Positions 53,082 through 62,127 of a DNA stretch of 64,000 nucleotides are shown here, piece after piece (positions within the stretch are counted from its first letter, which is position 1; each line of letters starts with the position of its first letter). Position numbers and translations under genes: made by a program. The stretch is taken from positions 1,324,917 through 1,388,916 of the forward strand of contig NZ_KL370891.1 in NCBI RefSeq assembly GCF_000702325.1, written 5' to 3'. Below the pieces are notes generated by a model that was not told the DNA's origin, did no database searches, and saw only the letters and a program-made list of their open reading frames with translations. The DNA is from Thiomicrorhabdus sp. Milos-T2 (GTDB taxonomy: Bacteria; Pseudomonadota; Gammaproteobacteria; Thiomicrospirales; Thiomicrospiraceae).

Positions 53082-53732
53082 TTAAGCTTTTAAAGGTTTT
53101 ACACTAAGTAAAGAAACAAAAAGCGAGATAACAATCGTACCAAAAACAAAGCAAAACATACCTTGTGCCGTTGTTAACCACCAAGTAAAGGCGTTACCGG
53201 GTGTAAAGGCTCCAGACATAGTGAACTGAACATTTAAAGATTGAATTAGCCCTGCAATATGCGATGCACTCTGAAAATAATTAGGCACATCACTAAAGAC
53301 TCCATTTATTTGATAAATGCTCGCAAAGAGAAACATAGCAGTTAAAAAGTTCACCATTGCCAACACAATAACTCTACCGGTTGCAGAGACCATTGAACCT
53401 TCTGTAATTTTACAAATACCAAACAAAATAACGCCTAACTCTTTATTGACGATGCCAAATATGCGCAACATAAGAAAAAGTAAAACCCACAATGGCCAAT
53501 TGATTTGCGGGAAATTAACGGTCATTAAGGTTAAAGCAATCGATAAGCCGAGCCAACCTACAATATAAAATTCTGATAAAAACAGACGCTTATCGCGAAT
53601 TTTTTGCCAGCTCTGAGATTCTATTTCAAAATGACTCTCTTGACGTTTGAAGTAACTATCCACCCAAAAATAAGGCGAAAACACATACACCCAACGTATT
53701 AACTGCTTAACAAATTCTGCGGTATTTAGCAT
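53082..53732 (-). CDS. Multi-spanning membrane protein, weakly ion-channel-like
   Basis: A 216-residue protein with about five hydrophobic segments. The final part, a pore-like loop (NVQFTMSGAFTPGNAF) before a last helix (FCFVFGTIVISLFVSLL), resembles the arrangement of two-helix K+ channels, but the TVGYG selectivity sequence is missing. I do not recognise a definite family. The first 60 residues are soluble and hydrophilic. It lies 28 bp downstream of the MBL-fold gene on the same strand, so they may be co-transcribed. Confidence 0.6.
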   Translation of the reverse strand: MLNTAEFVKQLIRWVYVFSPYFWVDSYFKRQESHFEIESQSWQKIRDKRLFLSEFYIVGWLGLSIALTLMTVNFPQINWPLWVLLFLMLRIFGIVNKELGVILFGICKITEGSMVSATGRVIVLAMVNFLTAMFLFASIYQINGVFSDVPNYFQSASHIAGLIQSLNVQFTMSGAFTPGNAFTWWLTTAQGMFCFVFGTIVISLFVSLLSVKPLKA

Positions 53733-53760
53733 TTAATCAACCTTTTCTAAAAAACGACAA

Positions 53761-54486
53761 TCAAAATTTAAGCCGCTGTTCTTCTACTAATAGTGGATAA
53801 AAGTTTAAAACTTCTTTTGCATCAGTAGAACTTAAACCATGCCCAATAATATAGGTATTGGGTCGTAAATAATTTTTTAATTCACCAAAACTAGCATGCC
53901 AAGCGTTTCGATTAGCCCTTGCATCTAAAATACACACATCAGCTTGCTGAACAAATTTATATAAACTTTGATCTACGCAGCTGTCGGCGGTATAACCCAA
54001 GCGCGCTTTGCCATTGGCATCTCGTAATACAAAACCGTAACTGAGCTCAGAGTGAACGCCTTGATAAAATTCAATCGACAATCCAAAAGCCAATTTAAAA
54101 GGCTGATAAGGTTCAATTTCTGACCAATCGGCCAGCTGTTCAGCAGAAATTTGCTGAAAGTGTTCAGCTATACGATAAGCTTGTAAACGTTTAGAAACCT
54201 CTTTAGCCGCTAAAACATTTATTTTATTACCCTTTGCGTGCTCAACCCTTAAAACAACCGGCAAGTCACCTGAGTGATCTGAATGATTATGAGTAATAAT
54301 CACTTGTTGAGGAAACTCACCAAAATATTGAATAACCTTATGGCCAACGCCTAAACCTAAATCGACCAAACAGAACGGTTTACTCTTATGAAGTAGCATA
54401 AAACTACTACTTGCCAAACCATGATAAACAGAAGATGCTCCTGCTCCAGTTCCTAAAACCACTAACTCAAATTCTGTATTTTGCAA
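53761..54486 (-). CDS. MBL-fold metallo-hydrolase
   Basis: About 241 residues of the metallo-beta-lactamase superfamily: ELVVLGTGAGASSVYHGLAS, FCLVDLGLGVGHKVIQY, the zinc motif ITHNHSDHSGDLP (HxHxDH), then YTADSC and the C-terminal IIGHGLSS. It is similar to RNase Z-like or phosphonate-type hydrolases; the substrate is unknown. The frame extends to 54573, but the segment up to about 54563 includes a solitary GAGACCTTTGCA element end. I therefore prefer the TTG at 54486 (LQNTEFELVV), with GTGAG upstream. Confidence 0.82.
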   Translation of the reverse strand: MQNTEFELVVLGTGAGASSVYHGLASSSFMLLHKSKPFCLVDLGLGVGHKVIQYFGEFPQQVIITHNHSDHSGDLPVVLRVEHAKGNKINVLAAKEVSKRLQAYRIAEHFQQISAEQLADWSEIEPYQPFKLAFGLSIEFYQGVHSELSYGFVLRDANGKARLGYTADSCVDQSLYKFVQQADVCILDARANRNAWHASFGELKNYLRPNTYIIGHGLSSTDAKEVLNFYPLLVEEQRLKF

Positions 54487-54592
54487 CCTATTCTCACTAC
54501 GTATAAAATTGAAGGTTAACGTAAGCCTCTCCAGGAGACCTTTGCAAAGACCTAAAGGGTTAACCCACAACAAATCAATATTTTAAATTCTA

Positions 54593-54602
54593 CCAGGCCT
54601 GG
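54593..54602. repeat. CCAGGCCTGG palindrome
   Basis: A perfect copy between the MBL-fold and nitroreductase genes, near a solitary GAGACCTTTGCA sequence at 54535-54546. Confidence 0.85.
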
Positions 54603-54662
54603 TTAATTACTGAAGAAACCCGTGATGACATATTTGTTTTATTCGTCTATTTAGCTATTTGA

Positions 54663-55316
54663 TTATAAATGAGTAAACAAAACCTCTTCAGGTAAGCGTG
54701 ATTTAGGTAGTTTTGCATTAAAGTCTTCATCGGATTGATAACCTAATGCCACAATAGCTACTGCGGTAAGACCTTTGTTGGCTAAGTCAAATTCTTGATT
54801 TAGCACCTCTAAATCCACACCTTCAATAGGGACGGCATCAACCCCTAAAGCGCCCGCTCCTAAAAGCAGGTTCCCAATATTGAGATAAACCTGCTTTTCT
54901 GTCCAACAGCGCACGTCATGCCACTCTTTACGGTGTAAATCAGAATAAAAACCACGAACTTTTAAAGCCATAGCTTTACCTTCTGGATTAGAAAAGCGCC
55001 CATCTTTATCTTCTTGATCCGTTATATATTGTAAGTACTCGTCGGTAATGTCTGTTTTAGCACAAAATAAAACCACATGAGAAGCGGCTAAAATTTTGGG
55101 ATGGTTAGCACTGTATGCACCCTCAGTACCTTTCGCTAAGCGTTGCTTACCGGTGGCTGAATCGGCAATAATAAAATGCCAAGGTTGGGAGTTAATACTA
55201 GAAGGACTTAAACGTAATAAGGTTTTAATCTGAGTAAAGTCAGAATCAGAAATTTGCTTGCTCGCATCAAATTTTTTGGTTGCATATCGTTTTTTTGCTA
55301 CCTCAACAATACTCAT
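54663..55316 (-). CDS. NAD(P)H nitroreductase, NfsB type
   Basis: A 217-residue FMN-dependent flavoprotein of the nitroreductase family: KRYATKKFDASKQISDSDF, LRLSPSSINSQPWHFIIADS, the FMN-phosphate contact near AALGYQS (VAIVALGYQSDEDF), and KSRLPEEVLF at the C-terminus. It reduces nitroaromatics, quinones or flavins, cytoplasmic. It matches the oxygen-insensitive NfsB subgroup. It is a single gene following ppsA by about 100 bp. Confidence 0.92.
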   Translation of the reverse strand: MSIVEVAKKRYATKKFDASKQISDSDFTQIKTLLRLSPSSINSQPWHFIIADSATGKQRLAKGTEGAYSANHPKILAASHVVLFCAKTDITDEYLQYITDQEDKDGRFSNPEGKAMALKVRGFYSDLHRKEWHDVRCWTEKQVYLNIGNLLLGAGALGVDAVPIEGVDLEVLNQEFDLANKGLTAVAIVALGYQSDEDFNAKLPKSRLPEEVLFTHL

Positions 55317-55422
55317 TCTTTGGGTTCCTTAGGTCTATTTTGAGTTGTTGATATGATAATAAAAACCCAGGCTTAAGTGTAAAAAAACACCTAGCCTGGT
55401 ATGAGATACCTTAATTAATGGC

Positions 55423-57903
55423 TTAACCTACTTTAGAAAAGAAGGATAAAACTTTATTAGAGAGCGTTATCTCTTCTTCAGCCTCTAAAACAATAGGAAT
55501 GGTGTCTAAAACCGAATCAGGGTTTAGACTCATTGATGAAACGCCTTCTTTGACTAAAAAGGCTGCAAATTCTGGGTAGTCTGATGGTGCTTGTCCACAA
55601 ATACCAATGGGTTTGTTATTTCGTTGAGCACCGTCAATGGCCATTTTAACCATCTTTTTAACCGCCGCATTGCGTTCATCATATTCAAATGCCACTTTGT
55701 GCGAATCACGATCAACCCCTAATACAAGCTGAGTCAAATCGTTAGTTCCTATGGAAAAACCATCAAAATATTCTGAAAATTCATCCATTAATAGCACATT
55801 ACTGGGTAACTCAACCATCATAAAGACTTTCAGGCCATTCTCTCCTCGTTTAAGTCCATTCATGGCTAAGTTGTCAATAACAAGTGCGGCCTCTTCCACC
55901 GTTCGGCAAAATGGAATCATAATCACCACATTTTCTAACCCTAGGTTTTCTCTAACGTGTTTAACCGCTTCGCACTCTAAAGCAAAACTCTCTTTGTATT
56001 GAGCATCGTTGTAGCGAGCGGCACCTCTAAAGCCAAGCATTGGGTTTTCTTCATCTTCTTCAAAAACATCACCGCCTATTAAGGTTGCATACTCATTGGT
56101 CTTAAAATCAGATAACCTTAATACAACTTCTTTAGGATAAAATCCCGCGGCGATACTCGCAATGCCTTCTGATAACTTATCAATAAAGAACTCTCGACCA
56201 CTCTCATAGCCTGCCGTAATTTCGGTAATTTGTTTTTGTACAGCCGTGTCAGTTACTTGATGTGGATTTAATAAAGCTTGTGGATGAACTTTAATACTAT
56301 TGCTAATAATAAATTCCATACGTGCCAAACCGACGCCTTCATTAGGAATTTTGTTAACAATAAAAGCTTGTTCAGGATTGCCTAAATTCATTTTAATTTT
56401 GGTTTTAGGCAAGGTTAAATCACCAATATCTATTTCTGTTTCCGTAAATTGTAAAATTTCATCATAAACCCGACCTTCATCCCCTTCTACACAAGAAACC
56501 GTTAAAGCGGCACCATTTTTAATTAAATCCGTGGCTTTTTCGGTACCAACTACGGCTGGGATTCCTAACTCACGGGCAATAATAGCGGCGTGACAAGTAC
56601 GACCTCCACGATTGGTAACTAACGCTGCAGCTTTTTTCATTATCGGTTCCCAGTCAGGGGTGGTCATATCAGCAACTAACACCTCACCTTCTTGAAATTC
56701 ATGCAAAAATTCCGCTGATTCAATCACTCTAGCTTTACCACTAGCCACTCGGCTCCCCACGGCTCTACCTTTTACTAAAGCTTCTGGACGATTCTCCTGT
56801 AATGAATACTGTTTTAAGAACCCACCGGATTTCTGAGAAACCACTGTTTCAGGACGAGCTTGCACAATCATGATTTCGCCAGTTATGCCATCTTTGGCCC
56901 ATTCAATATCCATCGGGCGATTCACACCCGCATGCTTAGAATAGTAATCTTCAATCTTAATGGCATATTCCGCTAACCTCATGACCTCTTGATCGCTAAT
57001 ACAAAAAACCTGTTGCTGCTCTAAAGGCGTGGTCACATTTTCAATGCATTCATGACTTTCATCACCATTTTTAGCGTCACTTGCATAAATCATTTTGATT
57101 TTTTTCGACCCTAAATGACGTTTTAAGACATTTCTAAAGCCTTTTTTAAAAGTGGGCTTATGTACATAAAATTCATCGGGTTCAATAGCACCTTGCACAA
57201 CGTTTTCACCCAGACCATAGGCTCCGGTAACTAATATAAGGTCTTCAAAACCACTTTCGGTATCTACTGTAAACATTACTCCAGAAGACGCTAAGTCTGA
57301 ACGTACCATGAGTTGAACTCCAACAGACAAAGAAACATCAAAATGATCAAAGCCTTGTTCAGCACGATAATGAATTGCGCGATCATTAAACAAACTTGCA
57401 AAACACTGCTTACAAGCATCAATATAATCATCTATTCCAGAAATATTTAAATACGAATCTTGTTGACCAGCAAAACTAGCGGTTGGTAAATCTTCTGCTG
57501 TAGCTGAACTGCGAACGGCTAATGAAAAATTTTCACCAAGTGAATCGGTCAAGGTTCTGTAGGCCATCACCATTTCGTCATATAAGCTTTTAGGTAACCC
57601 TGCGTTATAGATTAATGATCTAATCTTTGCACCGCTCTTTTGTAGCGCTTGTGTATTTTCAACATCAAGCGCATCTAAAATCGAATGCAGTGGCTCTAAT
57701 AAATCATTTTCTTTAAGAATAACGTTATAGGCGTCAGAGGTAATAGCAAAGCCATTTGGCACAGGTACACCCTGCGGAACCAAACTTTGATACATCTCTC
57801 CTAAAGAAGCATTTTTACCTCCTACCAACTGAATATCATTTATACCCACTTGTGAAAAAAATCGGATATACGAACTATTTACAAATTGTAATTCTGACGT
57901 CAT
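55423..57903 (-). CDS. ppsA: Phosphoenolpyruvate synthase
   Basis: Converts pyruvate plus ATP to PEP, AMP and phosphate for gluconeogenesis. It has 826 residues. The N-terminal ATP-binding domain starts GGKNASLGEMYQ; the phosphohistidine domain has GGRTCHAAIIARELGIPAVV with the catalytic His; the C-terminal PEP/pyruvate TIM barrel includes ARMEFI, GFRGAARY, and FSIGTNDLTQLVLGVDRDS, and ends with the CGQAPSDYP motif. The ATG is preceded by GGAGAAGG. It is slightly longer than E. coli PpsA (792). Confidence 0.97.
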   Translation of the reverse strand: MTSELQFVNSSYIRFFSQVGINDIQLVGGKNASLGEMYQSLVPQGVPVPNGFAITSDAYNVILKENDLLEPLHSILDALDVENTQALQKSGAKIRSLIYNAGLPKSLYDEMVMAYRTLTDSLGENFSLAVRSSATAEDLPTASFAGQQDSYLNISGIDDYIDACKQCFASLFNDRAIHYRAEQGFDHFDVSLSVGVQLMVRSDLASSGVMFTVDTESGFEDLILVTGAYGLGENVVQGAIEPDEFYVHKPTFKKGFRNVLKRHLGSKKIKMIYASDAKNGDESHECIENVTTPLEQQQVFCISDQEVMRLAEYAIKIEDYYSKHAGVNRPMDIEWAKDGITGEIMIVQARPETVVSQKSGGFLKQYSLQENRPEALVKGRAVGSRVASGKARVIESAEFLHEFQEGEVLVADMTTPDWEPIMKKAAALVTNRGGRTCHAAIIARELGIPAVVGTEKATDLIKNGAALTVSCVEGDEGRVYDEILQFTETEIDIGDLTLPKTKIKMNLGNPEQAFIVNKIPNEGVGLARMEFIISNSIKVHPQALLNPHQVTDTAVQKQITEITAGYESGREFFIDKLSEGIASIAAGFYPKEVVLRLSDFKTNEYATLIGGDVFEEDEENPMLGFRGAARYNDAQYKESFALECEAVKHVRENLGLENVVIMIPFCRTVEEAALVIDNLAMNGLKRGENGLKVFMMVELPSNVLLMDEFSEYFDGFSIGTNDLTQLVLGVDRDSHKVAFEYDERNAAVKKMVKMAIDGAQRNNKPIGICGQAPSDYPEFAAFLVKEGVSSMSLNPDSVLDTIPIVLEAEEEITLSNKVLSFFSKVG

Positions 57904-58466
57904 AACCTTCTCCAGATTTAATAATCATTTGTTACAGCGCTAGATTACCGTTTTTTTTCAACCACAAACCTTTTTGAATATTGATATTTACAATACTTAC
58001 TATAGAAAACACTTAAGTTATAGCCTTTATATAATAAATTCATAAGGTTACAACTAAACAAAAACTAAAACCAAACCTATTTAGAAGACGATATTTACAA
58101 AAAAAGATTCTAAAATTAACCCAAATTTTAGGATTTATTAAAGAAAAACATCAAATTAACGCTTAATTTCAAAAGAAAATAACGCTAATCAAGACACTCA
58201 AAATTAACAAATCTATAATCAAGCAAACCTCTATAAATTAATGTGACAGATAAAAAATCCACATAGATTTTATAAATCATAAACATATTGTCATAAGTTT
58301 TATTTATGCTCGATAATTTATATTAAGTACCCCCAAAACTAAAACTGTATATACTTTGAAGCACCAAAAATGACGGCAACCAACTTTAGGTCATTTTTAG
58401 CTTTTACAAAACACAAAAATTAAAAAGCATAAAATATCTCTTTTAATCTTAATCAGGAGCATTAAA
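57904..58466. other. 563-bp A/T-rich region between ppsA and the carbonic anhydrase gene
   Basis: A divergent promoter region without a convincing gene. The only clear structure is a hairpin AAAAATGAC/GTCATTTTT at 58366-58398, followed by a T-rich tail, about 70 bp before the carbonic anhydrase start. It could be a terminator-like leader element or an attenuator. No CCAGGCCTGG or MITE end is present. Confidence 0.5.
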
Positions 58467-59342
58467 TTGAATACTAAACTTTTAGCAGCCTTTTCTGCAG
58501 CCTTAATATTACCGGCTTGTACGACAACAGGTCATCACGAAGATCACCACGAAGGGCATCATGCTTTAGTAAGTGATGAAGTTATTGCTGAACAACGCGC
58601 AGAATTAGCAGAAAGCACTCACGGAAAAGGCTTTGGCCCACAAGCTCCACGAGATATAGATTCTAAAGCAGGAAACAACCATATTGCATTTAATACCGCA
58701 CCTGCCGCAAGCCAAATGAACCTATGTAACATTCACTTTCATAAAAATGCCGAGCACAAAGGTGGAGAGTTCATTAAGTTTGCAGGTAATGGCGATGGTC
58801 ATGGCTACTTAAGTGGATATGCTTATTCTGGTCAGTTAACCGCAAAAGAAACTCAAAAGGTTCATAACGAAATTTGCCCAAGTGCTCACGGAAGCTTATA
58901 CCCTGGGGATACGATTGAAGTGCACTATGTGTATTCATCAGCGCAAGTCACACCAGGCCCAACCTTAGGTTCTTGTTTAAGTGATTCCATTAAAAACCCA
59001 CAACTTCGCGTTGAAGGTCAAGTTTATGTGCTTGTTAACGACAAGAATGCACTCGATTTTAATGCGTTAACTAAATATGGCATTAAGAATGGTCAGCAAC
59101 AGGCATTAAATATCCCTACTAACACAGGCACGCCTGTTCAATATGCTGGCTCAACAACCGGACCTGGTTATAACGAGAAAGGTTCACCTTTCCAAGTCAC
59201 CTGGAGTGTTCGTCCTAAGGTCGCTAAAGTGAACATTGAAAGTGTTGCTCAATGGTGTAAAGGTAACGTATTTAAAGAAGATCACGCTCACGGCGTAAGA
59301 AATTTAGTCACTAACCCTGATTTGCTTTCTAAAATTAAATAA
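58467..59342 (+). CDS. Delta-class carbonic anhydrase lipoprotein
   Basis: A 291-residue exported protein, starting with a TTG or similar alternative codon (the leader region is TTAAATTGAATAC, preceded by AGGAGC). The signal peptide ends in the lipobox-like LILPAC (Cys18). The mature domain has NLCNIHFHKNAEHKGGEFIK, FAGNGDGHGYLSGYAYSGQL, and CPSAHGSLYPGDTIEVHYVY, the His-rich zinc-binding pattern of the delta-CA family first known from diatoms and found in bacterial sulfur oxidisers. It converts bicarbonate and CO2 in the envelope, supplying inorganic carbon. A His-rich linker (GHHEDHHEGHH) follows the signal. Confidence 0.88.
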   Translation: MNTKLLAAFSAALILPACTTTGHHEDHHEGHHALVSDEVIAEQRAELAESTHGKGFGPQAPRDIDSKAGNNHIAFNTAPAASQMNLCNIHFHKNAEHKGGEFIKFAGNGDGHGYLSGYAYSGQLTAKETQKVHNEICPSAHGSLYPGDTIEVHYVYSSAQVTPGPTLGSCLSDSIKNPQLRVEGQVYVLVNDKNALDFNALTKYGIKNGQQQALNIPTNTGTPVQYAGSTTGPGYNEKGSPFQVTWSVRPKVAKVNIESVAQWCKGNVFKEDHAHGVRNLVTNPDLLSKIK

Positions 59343-59547
59343 GTGTTAAAAAAGTTCAACTAGAAATTGGTTAACTATTTTTAGCGAACACATACGAACA
59401 CATTACCTAACTCATGCTTTGAGTTAGGTAACTCTTTAAACGAACCTTCCTCTTGTCTCTTTTTTTAAATAAATCACTTAATCCTTTCGAATAAAACCCA
59501 CAATCCCCGTCAAAATTAACATCATTTTTGAACTCGCTATTGAGTTA

Positions 59548-59557
59548 CCAGGCCTGG
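59548..59557. repeat. CCAGGCCTGG, left target duplication of the IS
   Basis: The 10-bp palindrome directly left of the insertion sequence. With the right copy at 60856-60865 it forms a perfect 10-bp direct repeat. Confidence 0.9.
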
Positions 59558-60855
59558 CACTAGTGTCCGGAATAATATTTCAGTACCACAATTCATATAC
59601 CAGCCTCCCATAGCGGAAGTTGGTATTTCTTAAACTCTTCCCGTTGTTGTTTTCGCCTAAAGTATTCACTCTGCTGAATAGGTCTTTCAAACAACCCATG
59701 AGCAAGCCGCCAAAACGTTACTCTCAACGGTTCTGCTGACTTATTTTTCATCTGTTCAAGCTTAATCAATAGATACACAATAAGGGCTGATAGCACTTGG
59801 ATACGAACAGCATTACTGTTTTGGCCAATGAAGCTTTTGATTTTGAGGTGTTGTTTAATCCATTTAAAAAATAATTCAATTTGCCAGCGTTGCTTGTATA
59901 GATGGGCAATCTCTTGAGCTGAACGCTCGAAGTCATTGGTAATCAATACCAATTCACCTTTATTATCGTCACGTTTGACAACAACACGGCGCATCTGGAA
60001 TTGACCAAGACGTTTTTTCTGGCTTGAACCACTAAACTCAATGCATTGGTCTTCAAGAATATGAGGGGCTTTTTCATCGAGTTCGTAGGATTGTATGACG
60101 GTAATTGCCGCTCTTTTTTTCAAACGACAGACCAGCTTGATTTTTTGATCATTGAGCTTTTTCCACCAGAGGTAGTCTAAGTACCCTTTATCCATCACAT
60201 AGGTTGAACCTGGTTCTAAATTCCACTCTCGTGCTTGAGTAATATCAGGAATATTGGCCTGTGTGATTTCAAAACAAACAGGGACTTGGTTGGATAGTTC
60301 TAGTTGCATATGCAGCTTAAAGCCTGTGACTCGAGAACCTTGTACTGCCCAGTCAAAACCTTTACCGAGCAGTTGAATTGGAGAAGAGTCTATTAGATAG
60401 GTAAAAGCGTGGAGTTCTTTTCGTAATTGTCGATTCACACCAGCCATGAGTTGTTGGCAAAGTGCTTGATAGACATCAGCAGAGCGTTTACGGTTTGCTT
60501 CAGATAATGTGCTGCGTTTCAGCTCTTTTACGCCTAAGTGGTAGTGGTGAGAGGATTGGGCGTTAAACCCTTCAACCAACTGGCGTAATGATTTAGTGCC
60601 ACTAAGTTGTGCGTACATCATCGCGACTAATTGATTCCAGCTACTAAACCCTTTGGCGTGTTTGTCGGTTTGATATTGATGAACAAGTGATTGAAAAGTG
60701 GTACGAATGGGTTTTAAAAATTGGGCAAATCGGGTAGAGTTAAACACAGCCGTAATCTCATTGTTTTTGAAGTCTATTTCGTGGTGGAAATACTTCTATC
60801 CTAGGAGTTACGGCTTTTTTGTCAAGGCTTTTAATATTTATTCCGGACACTAGTG
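59558..60855 (-). mobile_element. IS4-family insertion sequence (1298 bp)
   Basis: Perfect terminal inverted repeats of at least 17 bp (CACTAGTGTCCGGAATAA and the complement at the right end, 60838-60855) bound a single transposase gene. The element is flanked by a 10-bp CCAGGCCTGG duplication (59548-59557, 60856-60865), a size normal for IS4-family target duplications. Joining the flanks restores a palindrome GTTACCAGGCCTGGTAAG with intact arms, so insertion was clean. It lies between the carbonic anhydrase and the aldo/keto reductase genes. The only copy in this window; completeness suggests recent activity. Confidence 0.93.
59593..60747 (-). CDS. IS4-family transposase
   Basis: A 384-residue DDE transposase. 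The N-terminal DUF4372-type domain includes FSSWNQLVAMMYAQLSGTKS and LRQLVEGF. Catalytic-core motifs are YLIDSSPIQL (first Asp), YVMDKGYLDYLWW (second Asp) and YKQRWQIELFFKWIKQHLK, the Y-(2)-R-(3)-E-(6)-K signature of the IS4 family. The gene is intact and ends 35 bp inside the left end of the element, so it is probably functional. Confidence 0.95.
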   Translation of the reverse strand: MFNSTRFAQFLKPIRTTFQSLVHQYQTDKHAKGFSSWNQLVAMMYAQLSGTKSLRQLVEGFNAQSSHHYHLGVKELKRSTLSEANRKRSADVYQALCQQLMAGVNRQLRKELHAFTYLIDSSPIQLLGKGFDWAVQGSRVTGFKLHMQLELSNQVPVCFEITQANIPDITQAREWNLEPGSTYVMDKGYLDYLWWKKLNDQKIKLVCRLKKRAAITVIQSYELDEKAPHILEDQCIEFSGSSQKKRLGQFQMRRVVVKRDDNKGELVLITNDFERSAQEIAHLYKQRWQIELFFKWIKQHLKIKSFIGQNSNAVRIQVLSALIVYLLIKLEQMKNKSAEPLRVTFWRLAHGLFERPIQQSEYFRRKQQREEFKKYQLPLWEAGI

Positions 60856-60865
60856 CCAGGCCTGG
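60856..60865. repeat. CCAGGCCTGG, right target duplication of the IS
   Basis: The right partner of the 10-bp duplication; the right side continues into TAAGTT of the original locus. Confidence 0.9.
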
Positions 60866-61006
60866 TAAGTTAAAAGCGTTTTTTCATTAACTCTTATTTT
60901 ACGTTTATTACTTTAATCCGCGTCTTTAAAACCTGTCATTATCTAATTTTTGTACTATGATAAAATTCTAAATCATGCCAAATACAATACGTTTAAAGAG
61001 AGTCAT

Positions 61007-62053
61007 ATGCAGTACAGCCAATTAGGAAACACTTCCATAAAAGTCAGTAAAATCTGTTTAGGTACGATGACTTGGGGTCAACAAAATACCCAAGCAGAAG
61101 CCTTTGAGCAGATGGATTATGCATTAGACCAAGGCGTTAATTTTTGGGATACTGCTGAACTTTATTCTGTACCACCTAAAGCAGAAACCTACGGTGCAAC
61201 TGAACAAATTATTGGTAACTGGTTTGCCAAAACTGGCCGCCGTGATGAGGTGGTCTTGGCTTCAAAAATAGCGGGACCTGGTGAATTTGTTGAACATATT
61301 CGTAAGGGCAAGACTCGATTTAATCAAACAACCATTGAAACAGCCTTAAATCAGTCTCTCAGCCGCTTACAAACTGATTATATTGACTTATACCAACTAC
61401 ATTGGCCTGAACGTCCAACCAACTATTTTGGGCAACTAGGTTTTGAAACACCAAAAGAATCTCCGCAAGATTTAACCCCCATGGCAGAGACTTTAGAAGC
61501 TCTCTCACAACAAGTAAAAGCAGGTAAAATTCGCCACATAGGCTTATCAAATGAAACCGCCTGGGCAACTATGAAATTTATTCAATTAGCAAAAGAGATG
61601 GGGCTAGAAAAAATTGTATCGGTACAAAATCCATATAACTTGTTAAACCGAAGTTATGAAGTAGGGTTAGCTGAAATTTCACATCAAGAACATGTTGGTT
61701 TACTTGCCTATTCACCGCTGGCATTTGGTGAATTAAGTGGTAAATATTTAAACAACCAAAAACCTGATAATGCCAGAATAACACTATTTCCACGTTTTGA
61801 TCGCTACCAAAACCCTCAAGCACAAGCGGCGATTCAGGCCTACTATGATTTAGCTCAAAAGCATAGTCTCTCTTTAACGCAACTGGCATTAAGTTATGTT
61901 AATACCCGCCCTTTTGTTACCAGCAACATTATTGGTGCAACCAGCATGCTACAACTTGAAGAGAACATTAACTCGATTCACACCACGTTAAACAACGAAC
62001 TACTTGTAGAGTTGGAGCAAATTCATCAAAAATACACTTATCCATCACCTTAA
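61007..62053 (+). CDS. Aldo/keto reductase, Tas-like
   Basis: A 348-residue (alpha/beta)8 NADPH-dependent reductase: MQYSQLGNTSIKVSKICLGT, FWDTAELYSVPP (Asp and Tyr of the catalytic tetrad), VVLASKIAG (Lys), and YIDLYQLHWPERPTNYFG (His). This last segment matches the Tas/Yghz subgroup of unknown substrate. I chose the ATG at 61007 because an AAAGAGAG site lies upstream; the frame to 60950 adds an untypical leader. A terminator follows at 62094. Confidence 0.93.
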   Translation: MQYSQLGNTSIKVSKICLGTMTWGQQNTQAEAFEQMDYALDQGVNFWDTAELYSVPPKAETYGATEQIIGNWFAKTGRRDEVVLASKIAGPGEFVEHIRKGKTRFNQTTIETALNQSLSRLQTDYIDLYQLHWPERPTNYFGQLGFETPKESPQDLTPMAETLEALSQQVKAGKIRHIGLSNETAWATMKFIQLAKEMGLEKIVSVQNPYNLLNRSYEVGLAEISHQEHVGLLAYSPLAFGELSGKYLNNQKPDNARITLFPRFDRYQNPQAQAAIQAYYDLAQKHSLSLTQLALSYVNTRPFVTSNIIGATSMLQLEENINSIHTTLNNELLVELEQIHQKYTYPSP

Positions 62054-62093
62054 TTCTTCGACTCTTTAAATCTTCAAATTTTCAAAACGTCTC

Positions 62094-62127
62094 AATAAGG
62101 GAGTGTATGCCATCACTCCTTATTTTT
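62094..62127 (+). terminator. Rho-independent terminator after the aldo/keto reductase gene
   Basis: The stem AATAAGGGAGTG/CACTCCTTATT with a T-run. It is directly followed by a near-copy of the iterated palindrome (CCAGGCCTG, 62129-62137). It lies between convergent genes. Confidence 0.88.
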
